Below, one piece after another: positions 38,028-46,570 of a stretch of 64,000 bases of DNA. How positions within the stretch are numbered: the first letter of the stretch is position 1; every line of letters starts with the position of its first letter. The DNA comes from Arthrobacter sp. JZ12 (GTDB lineage Bacteria > Actinomycetota > Actinomycetes > Actinomycetales > Micrococcaceae). The stretch spans positions 2,418,001 through 2,482,000 of the forward strand of contig NZ_CP045246.1 of NCBI RefSeq assembly GCF_035189165.1. Reading direction: 5' to 3'. The translations under genes and the position numbers were made by a program. Under the pieces are notes generated by a model, which made no database searches, had not been told where the DNA came from, and was given only the letters and a program-made list of their open reading frames with translations.

Positions 38028-38915
38028 ATGAACCCCGTTGTACTGATGTCCATCCTTCTGGTGGCTGCACCGCTCGGCTTCCTCGGGTGGACCCTCCTCA
38101 CCCCTGGCACCAGCAAGATCAACAAGAGCATTCAGGCAAACCTGCAACGAGGTCTGCACGCCGCGGAGGATGTCCGACCCGGCGGTGCGGGAGTGCTCGC
38201 TCGGCTGGGACGGGCGGTCACGCCGTCGTCGTACATTCAAAAGCTGGACAAGTTGCTTGCGTTGGCCGGTCGTCCCGCGTCGATGCCTCTCGGCAAGGTG
38301 CTCGGCGCCAAGCCGGCACTCTGCCTTCTGGCGGCCGTGCTCGGTTTCCTGATGGCCAACGCCGCTCAAAAGCCGATGATCACGATGCTCGCAATCTTTC
38401 TCACCGCGCTTGGCTACTTCATCCCGGACCTCCTGCTCTACAGCAAGGGCCAGGAGCGTCAAAAGGCCATGCAGGTGGAGCTCGCAAACACCCTCGACCA
38501 GATGTTGATTTCCGTGGAGGCGGGCCTCGGCTTCGAAGGTGCGATGCAGCGGGCGGGTGAAACCGGCAAGGGACCGCTCGCCGAGGAACTGGTTCGGACC
38601 CTGCAGGACATGCAGGTGGGCCGGAGCCGGCGCGAGTCCTACCTGGCGCTGGCTGACCGCACCACTGTTCCAGAGCTGCGGAGCTTCGTGAAGGCCATCG
38701 TGCAGGCGGACGCGTACGGCATCGCGCTCAGCGGCGTCCTCCGCACCCAGGCCAAGGTGATGCGCGTGAAGCGGCGCCAGCGGGCGGAGGAAAAGGCGAT
38801 GAAACTCCCAGTCACGGTGCTGTTCCCGCTGCTGTTCTTCATCTTCCCGGTGCTGTTCATCATCATCCTGGGGCCCGCAGTAATCAACGCGATCGCGACG
38901 TTCAGCGGTCAATAG
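38028..38915 (+). CDS. tadC: Tad inner-membrane platform protein TadC
   Basis: A 295-residue paralogue of TadB. The T2SSF domain is visible as ELANTLDQMLISVEAGLGFE and RTLQDMQVGRSRRESYLALA, followed by KAIVQADAYGIALSGVLRTQ and a terminal hydrophobic helix (VLFPLLFFIFPVLFIIILG). An AGGAGG site precedes the ATG. It is the last recognised Tad structural gene; the following 220 bases lead to the HPt-like gene. Confidence 0.92.
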   Translation: MNPVVLMSILLVAAPLGFLGWTLLTPGTSKINKSIQANLQRGLHAAEDVRPGGAGVLARLGRAVTPSSYIQKLDKLLALAGRPASMPLGKVLGAKPALCLLAAVLGFLMANAAQKPMITMLAIFLTALGYFIPDLLLYSKGQERQKAMQVELANTLDQMLISVEAGLGFEGAMQRAGETGKGPLAEELVRTLQDMQVGRSRRESYLALADRTTVPELRSFVKAIVQADAYGIALSGVLRTQAKVMRVKRRQRAEEKAMKLPVTVLFPLLFFIFPVLFIIILGPAVINAIATFSGQ

Positions 38916-39023
38916 CCGAAGCTTCAAGCGGACGCCTATTGCAATCCCGAAGAATTCCGCAGTGTTTGCAAAGCATCCCTCCATTCCCACTTTTCTCACA
39001 CATTCAGAAAGTAGCGTTAGCTC

Positions 39024-39122
39024 ATGGCCTCCCCCGCCCCAGCGCGAATGACGACGACGCAGAGTTCCTGCGCGCCGTCAGCGCTGATTCGGGGGACGAC
39101 CAGGGCGAAAGCGACCGTGTAG
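39024..39122 (+). other. Short open frame upstream of the HPt-like gene (possible leader or sign of a frameshift)
   Basis: ATG (39024) to TAG (39122) gives 32 codons beginning MASPAPAR. From about 39051 the frame of the downstream HPt-like gene also reads as plausible acidic protein (NDDDAEFLRAVSADSGDDQ) without stops. A one-base gain near 39048 would join MASPAPAR to that sequence. Either the sequence carries a frameshift or the downstream gene starts later at GTG 39137. Confidence 0.35.
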
Positions 39123-39136
39123 ACAGGACCCCTCTC

Positions 39137-39478
39137 GTGGACCCTGATGTCCTTCATGATCTTGAGGATCAACTCGACAGCCGTGACGCTGCCCGAGCCT
39201 TCGTGCGCGACTATGTCGCTGTGTGGGACGAACGGGACGGGCGCATTTCCTCAGCGATCGCCCGCCGTAATCAGGCGGCGTCGCTGGATGCCGTGCTCAG
39301 CCTGAAGATCACGTCCACCATGGTTGGCGCGACACAGCTTGTGTCGCTGGCTACTGCTTTGGAGGAACTACTCCGGGAAGGAAAGCTGGAGGAAGCCGAA
39401 AGCGCGCTGCCGCAGGTTCACCGCTGCGGCCTGCGGACCATGCGGGAACTTACCCTGCACTACCTGGGGCAGAACTAG
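39137..39478 (+). CDS. HPt-like phosphotransfer-domain protein lacking the phospho-histidine
   Basis: A 113-residue all-helical protein from GTG 39137, with CAGGA 8 bases upstream. Its length and pattern match single HPt domains: VRDYVAVWDERDGRISSAIA, then LSLKITSTMVGATQLVSLAT, then LEELLREGKLEEAESALPQV. The canonical H-x-L-K-G-S core is L54-S-L-K-I-T here, so Leu replaces the phospho-accepting His and Ile replaces Gly. It may be a binding-only HPt. It follows tadC on the same strand and converges with the response regulator gene 25 bases away. The true start may lie further upstream. Confidence 0.6.
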   Translation: MDPDVLHDLEDQLDSRDAARAFVRDYVAVWDERDGRISSAIARRNQAASLDAVLSLKITSTMVGATQLVSLATALEELLREGKLEEAESALPQVHRCGLRTMRELTLHYLGQN

Positions 39479-39503
39479 CCCGACGCTGAAGCCTAGGCCA
39501 GAG

Positions 39504-40295
39504 TCAGACGTGGTCCGGCCGCTTCGGCACCAACCGGTAGCCGACGCCGCGCACGGTCATCAGCCAGCGCGGGCTCTTGGGGTCCTCCCCAAGCTTCCGG
39601 CGCAGGTTGCCGATGTGAACCTCGATGGCCCGCTCATCGGCCTCACTGATGTAGGTGTCGGTGCGGTAGTACTGGCCCCGCACAACGCGCACCAGGTCGC
39701 CCTTCGTCCGGACGGCGCCTGAGCTGCGGAGCAGTTCGTGCAGGAGGTCGAACTCGCTGCGGGTCAGAACCAGCTCCTCACCCTTCAGCATCACGGTTCG
39801 CGTTTCCCGGTCCAGCTCAAGACCGTTGTGCCGCAGGACCGACCCCGGACGAGCGGGCGGTGCCGGTGCCTCCGCAGGGGCTGCCGCCGTCGTCGTTGTT
39901 TCAGGCTTCTCCTCGATGAGGCCGCCGCGCGGCCTGCGCAGCATCGCCGCCACGCGCGCCCGAAGTTCGCGGGGGCGGAAGGGTTTGGTGACGTAGTCGT
40001 CGGCGCCCGACTGGAGGGCGGTGAGCGTGTCAATCTCTTCGTTGTGGGCGGTCAGCATGATGACGTAGCAGTCGCTGACGTTGCGTACGCGGCGCAGAAC
40101 CTCGTAGCCGTCGATGTCCGGAAGGCCGACGTCGAGAGTCACCAGGGTGGGATTGTGCTCCTGAACGGCGTCGACGGCGCTGCGGCCCTCGGCGACGGCG
40201 TGCACCTCAAAACCCGACTGCGTCAGGACGGTGCTGACGAGGTTGCGTACGTCGAGATCATCCTCAACGACAACCGCCACTCCTGGATCGCGCAC
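39504..40295 (-). CDS. OmpR-family two-component response regulator
   Basis: A 263-residue regulator. The receiver has the acidic pair E11-D12-D13, the phospho-acceptor D55 in VTLDVGLPDIDGYE, Thr/Ala in IMLTAHNEE and Lys in YVTKPFRPRELRARV. A Thr/Ala/Pro linker (about 130-148) leads to the winged-helix effector, with LTRSEFDLLHELLRSSGAV and AIEVHIGNLRRKLGEDP ending TVRGVGYRLV. The start is a GTG with AGGAGG upstream. It is divergent from the histidine kinase and convergent with the HPt-like gene, so it likely serves the Tad locus (inference). Confidence 0.93.
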   Translation of the reverse strand: MRDPGVAVVVEDDLDVRNLVSTVLTQSGFEVHAVAEGRSAVDAVQEHNPTLVTLDVGLPDIDGYEVLRRVRNVSDCYVIMLTAHNEEIDTLTALQSGADDYVTKPFRPRELRARVAAMLRRPRGGLIEEKPETTTTAAAPAEAPAPPARPGSVLRHNGLELDRETRTVMLKGEELVLTRSEFDLLHELLRSSGAVRTKGDLVRVVRGQYYRTDTYISEADERAIEVHIGNLRRKLGEDPKSPRWLMTVRGVGYRLVPKRPDHV

Positions 40296-40532
40296 TATCT
40301 CCTCCTGGCCCCAACAGAACTGTGTTCCTCAGTTCATCACAAAAGGACGTAATACCGCGACGAGCGTCGGCCCGCCGTAACGTGTATCACAGCATACGCG
40401 GGTTGCGCACCTCCTCGGCAGTATCAAGTTTTCCTGTACAACAATCGGTGCTACAAGCGCGATAATGGCTGTTATGTCGTGGTCTCGGAGGCATTTCCCT
40501 GCTGTATTGCGCGCTCGTGCTGGGGTGGCACT

Positions 40533-42173
40533 GTGAGCGATCGCGCGATGTTGTTGGCAGCAACGCGTGCGTATTCGCATTTGCGCCTGCGCTATCGCGT
40601 CGGCTTGTGTGAGTTGCCGCTGGCACTGTTGATTGCCGGCGTCGTGGTTGTACGACCGGTGCTTTTGCAGGAGCCGCTCTTCCTTATCGGGTTGGTTCTG
40701 CACGCCCTGCTGCTTGTGGCCGCCTTTCTCGTTCCGTGGGAGAAGCTGCGCCACGGGGCGTATATTGCCATTCCTTTGCTCGATTTCGTGGCGCTGGGCT
40801 TCAGCCGGAATGGCGCTGCGGAGTTGCTGCCTGGACTCAGCTTCCTGGCGATCTTTCCGGTTATTTGGCTGGCCGCTTCAGGGGTGCGGCCGGTTCTCAG
40901 CTTCATCGCGAGTTTTGTGGGGCCGTTCCTTATCCTTGCGGCCGGGCCGCTCCTGGGAACCGAGCCGATGCGTCAGATCGGAACTGCCCTACTGCTCGCA
41001 GTGGCGATGGCGACCGTCAATATATCGCTGCGCTTCGCGACGCTGAACGCTGCTCACAGCCAGAAGCGGCTTGAGGTCTCAAACGCGGAGGTGCACCGCC
41101 TCCAAGACGAGAAGAACGAGCGCGAACGCCTCCTCGAAACAATCCTCGACACCATCGACGTCGGCCTCGTTGCCCTCGACGCCAATGGCAACCGCACCCT
41201 CACCAACCGCCAGCAGCGGTCCTATGACGTGCTGATCGGCGACGACGCCAACGACGACGGCGCCAGCCACCTTTACGCTGCAGACAAGACCACCCCGATT
41301 GCCGAAAACCGCAGCCCTGTTGCCCGGGCCGCTGCCGGGGAAACCTTTGCGAACTACCTGGTGTGGCTTGGTCCCAAGGACTCACAGCGGGCGGTAACGA
41401 CGGCGGCAACCGCCATGACCTGCGCCAACGGACAATTCAGCGGCTCCGTGATCGTCTCCAACGACGTCACCGACATGGTCGAGGCCCTAAGCGCGAAGGC
41501 TGACTTCGTGGCCAACGTTTCGCACGAACTGTGGACGCCGTTGACCTCCATCATTGGCCATCTCGACCTGGTGCTGGACGAAGACTATGACCTGCCGCCC
41601 GTCGTGACGCAGCAACTTTCCGTTTCGCGGCGCAATGCTGAGCGGCTGTATGCGTTGGTGTCGAACCTTCTTGCATCCGCGAATGGGAACGCTAGCGTGC
41701 ACCTCCGACCTACAGACCTGTGCGGTCTAGTGGAGCACAGTATTGAATCGGCGTGGCCGCAGGCAGCGAATACCGGCGTCACGTTGAAGGCCGACATGCC
41801 GGACATCCTCTGGACCACTTCCGATCCGCTTCGGATCCGTCAGGTTCTCGACAACCTGATTTCCAACGCCATCAAGTACTCCCCCGACGGCGGCACTGTC
41901 ACAGTCCGTGCTCGGAAGCAGTCGGATGCGGCACTGCTGGAGGTCGAGGACACCGGGATCGGTATGTCGCCCAACGAGACGAAGTTGGTCTTCGGGAAGT
42001 TCTTCCGGACCGCAGCGGCTCGCGAGTCCTCCATTCCGGGTGTTGGTTTGGGGCTTTCGATCACCAAGGCGATTGTCGACAGTCACGGGGGGTCCATCAG
42101 CTGCAGCAGCCAGCCGGGGCAGGGAACCACGTTCACCGTGAAGCTGCCGCTGCTTCGTTCAGACGAGAACTAG
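40533..42173 (+). CDS. Membrane sensor histidine kinase with altered H-box
   Basis: A 546-residue kinase. About six hydrophobic segments fill residues 20-170. A coiled-coil stretch (LEVSNAEVHRLQDEKNERER) leads to a PAS-like region (about 195-315). The HisKA domain follows, with His331 in FVANVSHELWTPLTSIIGHL. Tryptophan 334 replaces the near-universal arginine of HELRTPL. The HATPase domain has QVLDNLISNAIKYSPDGGTV (N box), LEVEDTGIGMS (G1), and VGLGLSITKAIVDSHGG (G2). The start is taken as GTG 40533, with ATG 40548 as an alternative. It is divergent from the OmpR-type regulator. Confidence 0.9.
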   Translation: MSDRAMLLAATRAYSHLRLRYRVGLCELPLALLIAGVVVVRPVLLQEPLFLIGLVLHALLLVAAFLVPWEKLRHGAYIAIPLLDFVALGFSRNGAAELLPGLSFLAIFPVIWLAASGVRPVLSFIASFVGPFLILAAGPLLGTEPMRQIGTALLLAVAMATVNISLRFATLNAAHSQKRLEVSNAEVHRLQDEKNERERLLETILDTIDVGLVALDANGNRTLTNRQQRSYDVLIGDDANDDGASHLYAADKTTPIAENRSPVARAAAGETFANYLVWLGPKDSQRAVTTAATAMTCANGQFSGSVIVSNDVTDMVEALSAKADFVANVSHELWTPLTSIIGHLDLVLDEDYDLPPVVTQQLSVSRRNAERLYALVSNLLASANGNASVHLRPTDLCGLVEHSIESAWPQAANTGVTLKADMPDILWTTSDPLRIRQVLDNLISNAIKYSPDGGTVTVRARKQSDAALLEVEDTGIGMSPNETKLVFGKFFRTAAARESSIPGVGLGLSITKAIVDSHGGSISCSSQPGQGTTFTVKLPLLRSDEN

Positions 42174-42201
42174 GGGCGTTTTGCACTTCACTTAGTGCGT
42201 T
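42171..42201. repeat. Left flanking repeat of the DUF222-HNH gene
   Basis: TAGGGGCGTT at 42171-42180 includes the kinase stop codon and recurs exactly at 43663-43672 on the far side of the HNH gene. It is followed by GCACT-TCACTT-AGTGC (42183-42198), an imperfectly spaced palindrome. Its end, AGTGCGTT (42194-42201), recurs twice downstream. Confidence 0.55.
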
Positions 42202-42258
42202 TCTCCCCCGCCTGGCACCTGCTGCAGGAATGTCAGTGGCGGGTGATGTGATGTTTCT

Positions 42259-43608
42259 ATGGCGGGGAGGCATTGGGTTGCTGAGGAGACGGCGTTGTGG
42301 GCGTCGGATTCTGTGGTGGGCCCACTCGCCGGGCAGTTGGCGCATCACCCGGTAACCAACCGGGATCTGGACCGGTCGCTGGAATGCCTGGAGGAACTGG
42401 CGTCGTTGCGGGCGTGGGTGGATGCGCAGGAAGCCAAGCTGCTGGCCCGGATTTCGGAGCTGACGGTCGCCTCGTTCACCGGGCAGGGCTATGCCCGGCC
42501 GGTGGCCGAGGAACGTGGTGAGAGCCTCACCGCGGCCGAGGTCGGTACGGTGCTGCGGGTGCCGGAGGGGTCGGCCGGGAAACTGGTGGAGCAGGCGAAA
42601 CTGCTGGTGAACTTCTTCCCGGCTACGGTCGAGGCGCTGCAGTTGGGCAGGATTTCCCGCCGGCACGCGGTCACGGTGGCGCAGGAATGCTGCGGCGTCC
42701 CCGAACACGAGGTCCCCGGGTTTGAGGAACAACTGCTGGAGATCGCCCGGACCACCACCGTCCCGAAGCTGGGACACCGGGCACGCCGGTTACGCGAACG
42801 GCTGCACCCCGAAGCGTTGGGTGTGCGGCGGGAGAAGAAGGCCCGCGAACGGTGCGTGATGGTCGAACCGGACCGGGATGGTATGGCCTGGCTCAGTGCC
42901 TACCTGCCTGCCGAGGCCGCGTACGGGATCGCGCACCGCCTCGACACCACAGCCCGCACCCTCCAGCGCCCGGATGAGGACAGGACGTTGGGCCAGTTAC
43001 GGGCGGACGTGTTCGCTGACCTGCTCACCCACACCTGCGCCACCGACCCCACCGTGACCGCCGATGGGACCGCCGGACGCACTGACCGGTTGTCCGAGGG
43101 GTACCGGGGAATCAGGGCGCGGGTGTTCGTCACCGTCCCGGTAATGACCCTGCTCGGCGGGGACCAGCCGGCGGAGTTGGACGGGTACGGGCCGATCGAT
43201 GGGGAGACCGCCCGCAGGCTGGCCGGCCATGCACCCTCGTTCACCCGTTTACTCACCCATCCTGAGACTGGGGTGGTGCTCTCGGTGGGCAGGACACGGT
43301 ACCGGCCACCGAAAGACCTGCAGGACTGGGTCCGGGTCCGGGACAGGACCTGCCGGCACCCGGGCTGTAACCGCTTGGCGGCCGGTTGCGAGATCGACCA
43401 CACCATCCCCTGGCATCAGGGCGGGCACACCCGCGCCGACAACCTCGCCGCGCTCTGCAAACGCCACCACATGTTCAAAAGCGAAGGGCTTTGGCACTAC
43501 ACCCAATCCACCGAAGGCACCATCCAAGCCACCTCATTCGCCGGAAGGATCTACACAACCGAGCCAGAAGCCGACCCCGCACAAGCCCAAGCACCACCAC
43601 CGTTCTGA
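42259..43608 (+). CDS. DUF222 / HNH endonuclease-domain protein
   Basis: A 449-residue protein. The N-terminal 300 residues are the DUF222 (13E12-repeat-type) domain, for example LRAWVDAQEAKLLARISELT and QLGRISRRHAVTVAQECCGV. The C-terminal HNH nuclease has CRHPGCNRLAAGCEIDHTIP, then WHQGGHTRADNLAALCKRHH, with intact Cys, His and Asn ligands. This family is multicopy and lineage-specific in actinobacteria and is related to REP13E12 elements. Its role, whether selfish or housekeeping, is unsettled. It sits alone between the kinase and truA, with short direct repeats on both sides. Confidence 0.88.
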   Translation: MAGRHWVAEETALWASDSVVGPLAGQLAHHPVTNRDLDRSLECLEELASLRAWVDAQEAKLLARISELTVASFTGQGYARPVAEERGESLTAAEVGTVLRVPEGSAGKLVEQAKLLVNFFPATVEALQLGRISRRHAVTVAQECCGVPEHEVPGFEEQLLEIARTTTVPKLGHRARRLRERLHPEALGVRREKKARERCVMVEPDRDGMAWLSAYLPAEAAYGIAHRLDTTARTLQRPDEDRTLGQLRADVFADLLTHTCATDPTVTADGTAGRTDRLSEGYRGIRARVFVTVPVMTLLGGDQPAELDGYGPIDGETARRLAGHAPSFTRLLTHPETGVVLSVGRTRYRPPKDLQDWVRVRDRTCRHPGCNRLAAGCEIDHTIPWHQGGHTRADNLAALCKRHHMFKSEGLWHYTQSTEGTIQATSFAGRIYTTEPEADPAQAQAPPPF

Positions 43609-43626
43609 TGAACGGATTGAAGTGAC

Positions 43627-43672
43627 GCCCAGAGTGCGTTGAGGGGCCCAGAGTGCGTTGATTAGGGGCGTT
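43627..43672. repeat. Right flanking repeats of the DUF222-HNH gene
   Basis: GCCCAGAGTGCGTTGA occurs twice in direct orientation (43627-43642 and 43646-43661). It is followed by TAGGGGCGTT (43663-43672), the same 10-mer that lies just upstream of the gene at 42171. The remaining sequence to the truA stop holds only a weak GGGGC/GCCCC hairpin. Confidence 0.6.
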
Positions 43673-43793
43673 CAAGCGCGGGGGCAATGCGCCCCAAAGT
43701 GGCGCCAGTTGGACGCGTCAGCGAAGGTGCTGGAACGCGCTCCAACAGCGCTCGGCAACCGCCTTCAGCGGCACCTTCCCAACCAGCGATCGC

Positions 43794-44720
43794 TTACGCG
43801 TCCTCACGCTTCGCACGGGTGAGTTCCGCACGGGAGGCAAGTTCGGCGTCGTCGGGGTAGCGCACTTCCTCAAGCACCAACGGATGAGCCGGAGCCAACA
43901 CAGAGCGCGCATCCTTGCGCCGACTGCGCAGCCGCTCCCCCAGCCATTCGGGACGCTCTTCACCGCTGCCTACCCGCAGCGCAGAGCCGATCAGGGCACG
44001 CACCATGTTGTGGCAAAAAGCATCGGCCTGGACGGTGGCACACAAAATGCCGTCTGCACCACGCTCAAACTCAAAACGCTGCAACTCACGCAACGTCGTC
44101 GCCCCCGGACGGGGCTTACAGAAAGCCAAAAAGTCCTGCAGACCCAGCAACGCTGCTGCGCCCTCATTCAAAAGATTCTCGTCGAGCTGCTCCGAATGCC
44201 ATAGGACAGTCCCCCGCGCCAACGGATCCTGCAGCTCAGGACGATCCGCAATGCGATAGCTGTACCGACGCCATAGCGCCGAAAAGCGCGCATCGAAACC
44301 GGCCGGAGCAAGGCCCACAGACCGAATCACCACCGCCGACGCCGGGTTGCCTGCATACACGGTCCGTGCAGCGGCACTCGGCGGAAGATTGCGATTCACA
44401 GTCGCCTGAAGACGACGCTTCAGCGCGACGGAAGGATCGACGTCGCGCCCCCTGCTCAGCCCGAACCACTCCTCGGGAGCAAGGTCAATATGGGTGACCT
44501 GACCGCGGGCGTGCACACCGGCGTCGGTACGCCCAGCCACCGTCACACGGACATAGCGACGGAACAGCAGTTCCAGACCTGCCTGGATAGTGCCCTGAAC
44601 GGTCGGAAGACCAGGCTGGACTGCCCAGCCGGAGAACGGACCGCCGTCGTACGCTACATCGATCCGCACACGCAAATGCCCGCCATCCACGGACAGGATG
44701 GCGGGCATTCGATCGTTCAT
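43794..44720 (-). CDS. truA: tRNA pseudouridine(38-40) synthase TruA
   Basis: A 308-residue enzyme modifying U38-40 in the tRNA anticodon arm. VRIDVAYDGGPFSGWAVQPG and VTVAGRTDAGVHARGQVTHI contain the conserved catalytic Asp (GRTDAGVHA). WRRYSYRIAD and FCHNMVRALIGSALRVGSGE complete the family pattern. It is longer than E. coli TruA (270) owing to an internal loop and a basic C-terminal tail. It follows rplQ by 24 bases, the usual end of the alpha operon. Confidence 0.95.
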   Translation of the reverse strand: MNDRMPAILSVDGGHLRVRIDVAYDGGPFSGWAVQPGLPTVQGTIQAGLELLFRRYVRVTVAGRTDAGVHARGQVTHIDLAPEEWFGLSRGRDVDPSVALKRRLQATVNRNLPPSAAARTVYAGNPASAVVIRSVGLAPAGFDARFSALWRRYSYRIADRPELQDPLARGTVLWHSEQLDENLLNEGAAALLGLQDFLAFCKPRPGATTLRELQRFEFERGADGILCATVQADAFCHNMVRALIGSALRVGSGEERPEWLGERLRSRRKDARSVLAPAHPLVLEEVRYPDDAELASRAELTRAKREDA

Positions 44721-44744
44721 GCGTACGTCAGATGAGACGAAGAA

Positions 44745-45353
44745 CTACTTCTTCTCGTCTGCTTCCGGCACGGAGCCTTCTTCGACGACGACCGTCTCTT
44801 CGGCTTCACCTTCGGTGGCGTCAACCGTGGTGTCCTCAGCAGCGACCTCTGCGGTCTCAGCCTCAGTTGCCTCTGCGGTCTCAGCCTCGGTTGCCTCCGG
44901 AGCTTCGGTTGCAGCAGCAGGAGCAGCAGCGTCACGCTCAGCAGCGTTACCGGCAGCGCGCTCAGCCTCAGCTACAACGGCCTGCTTCGGGGAAACAGCC
45001 TCAAGCACCAGCTCGATGACAGCCATGGGAGCGTTGTCGCCCTTACGGTTGCCGATCTTGGTGATGCGGGTGTAGCCACCGTTGCGGTTGGCAACAGCCG
45101 GAGCAATGTCGGTGAACAGCTCGTGGACGACGCCCTTGTTGCTGATGACAGCCAGGACACGACGGCGCGAGGCCAGGTCACCGCGCTTGGCGAAGGTGAT
45201 CAGGCGCTCGGCGAAGGGGCGAAGCCGCTTTGCCTTGGTCACCGTGGTGGTGATGCGCTTGTGCTCGAACAGCGAGGCGGCCAGGTTGGCGAGCATCAGG
45301 CGCTCGTGCGCCGGACCGCCACCGAGGCGTGGGCCCTTTGTGGGTGTGGGCAT
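44745..45353 (-). CDS. rplQ: 50S ribosomal protein L17
   Basis: A 202-residue L17. The conserved core is the first 120 residues ([60 protein letters not shown]). The remaining 80 residues form an Ala/Glu/Thr-rich acidic tail, much longer than in E. coli (127 in total). It contains a duplicated EATEAETA unit encoded by a 24-base tandem repeat. L17 lies near the exit tunnel. It follows rpoA by 64 bases. Confidence 0.96.
   Translation of the reverse strand: MPTPTKGPRLGGGPAHERLMLANLAASLFEHKRITTTVTKAKRLRPFAERLITFAKRGDLASRRRVLAVISNKGVVHELFTDIAPAVANRNGGYTRITKIGNRKGDNAPMAVIELVLEAVSPKQAVVAEAERAAGNAAERDAAAPAAATEAPEATEAETAEATEAETAEVAAEDTTVDATEGEAEETVVVEEGSVPEADEKK
44851..44898. repeat. 24-base tandem repeat in the L17 tail
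   Basis: Two adjacent units (44851-44874 and 44875-44898) agree in 22 of 24 positions. They encode the repeated EATEAETA of the acidic L17 C-terminus, so the tail may vary in length between strains. Confidence 0.8.
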
Positions 45354-45417
45354 GATGTTATATCTCCTCTTGGATGTGCCCGAAGCCGCATCATCAGCGG
45401 CGCCAGGTTTCTAACGT

Positions 45418-46428
45418 TTAGAGTTCGTCGTCGCCGTAAGCGGCGTCGTCCTCTTCAATCGCAGCAGCACGGGCTGCCAGGTCGAACCCGGGAGGGGAAT
45501 CCTTCAGGGACAGACCAAGCTCAACCAGCTTTGCCTTGACCTCGTCGATGGACTTGGCACCGAAGTTGCGGATGTCCATGAGGTCGGCCTCGGAACGAGC
45601 AACGAGTTCACCCACGGTGTGGATGCCCTCACGCTTGAGGCAGTTGTAGGAACGAACGGTGAGTTCGAGATCCTCGATCGGGAGCGCCATGTCGGCGGCA
45701 AGGGCAGCGTCGCTCGGCGAAGGGCCGATCTCGATGCCTTCGGCTGCGGTGTTCAGCTCGCGGGCAAGACCGAACAGCTCAACCAGGGTGGTGCCGGCAG
45801 AAGCAACGGCGTCGCGAGGAGCGATCGCTTCCTTGGTCTCAACGTCGACGATCAGGCGGTCGAAGTCGGTGCGCTGCTCAACACGGGTAGCTTCCACACG
45901 GAAGGTGACCTTCAGGACCGGCGAGTAGATGGAGTCGACCGGAATGCGGCCGATCTCAGAGTCACCGGACTTGTTCTGGGCTGCGGAGACGTAGCCACGT
46001 CCACGCTCGATGGTCAGCTCGAGCTCGAACTTGCCCTTCCCGTTCAGGGTGGCAATGTGCAGGTCCGGGTTGTGGAATTCCACACCGGCCGGCGGAGCAA
46101 TGTCAGCTGCGGTAACGACGCCAGGACCCTGCTTGCGCAGGTAGGCAACCACAGGCTCGTCGTGCTCGGACGAAACGGCCAGGTTCTTGATGTTCAGGAT
46201 GATCTCGGTGACATCTTCCTTCACACCGGGGACGGTGGTGAATTCATGCAGGACGCCGTCAATCCGGATGCTGGTGACAGCTGCTCCGGGGATCGAGGAC
46301 AGCAGGGTGCGACGAAGCGAGTTGCCGAGGGTGTAGCCGAAACCGGGCTCCAGCGGTTCGATGACAAAACGCGAGCGGTTGTCAGCGACGACTTCTTCAG
46401 TCAGGGTGGGGCGCTGTGCAATGAGCAC
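45418..46428 (-). CDS. rpoA: DNA-directed RNA polymerase subunit alpha
   Basis: A 336-residue alpha subunit. The N-terminal dimerisation domain has [20 protein letters not shown] and [20 protein letters not shown]. The C-terminal DNA/activator-binding domain has [20 protein letters not shown] and [15 protein letters not shown]. The end is acidic ([12 protein letters not shown]). It follows rpsK across 150 bases that contain a strong hairpin and no rpsD gene. Confidence 0.97.
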   Translation of the reverse strand: MLIAQRPTLTEEVVADNRSRFVIEPLEPGFGYTLGNSLRRTLLSSIPGAAVTSIRIDGVLHEFTTVPGVKEDVTEIILNIKNLAVSSEHDEPVVAYLRKQGPGVVTAADIAPPAGVEFHNPDLHIATLNGKGKFELELTIERGRGYVSAAQNKSGDSEIGRIPVDSIYSPVLKVTFRVEATRVEQRTDFDRLIVDVETKEAIAPRDAVASAGTTLVELFGLARELNTAAEGIEIGPSPSDAALAADMALPIEDLELTVRSYNCLKREGIHTVGELVARSEADLMDIRNFGAKSIDEVKAKLVELGLSLKDSPPGFDLAARAAAIEEDDAAYGDDEL

Positions 46429-46520
46429 TTATTTTCCTTTCAGGGAGCATCCGCTATATGACGCAACACAAATGGTGGAAAGGGACAGCTAGAGAGCTGG
46501 GCTCAGTAGCTAACGGCAAT

Positions 46521-46570
46521 CGGCTCCAGGCCGCCGCGACCGTCAAAGGACGCGCGGCAGCCTGGAGCCG
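46521..46570 (-). terminator. Hairpin between rpsK and rpoA (terminator or attenuator)
   Basis: Arms 46521-46538 and 46553-46570 pair over 18 bases with a 14-base loop. The only mismatch on the plus strand becomes a U-G wobble in minus-strand RNA. There is no strong T-run after it (ATTGCCGTTAGC), so it may slow or partly stop transcription into rpoA, or act in RNA processing. Confidence 0.6.
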
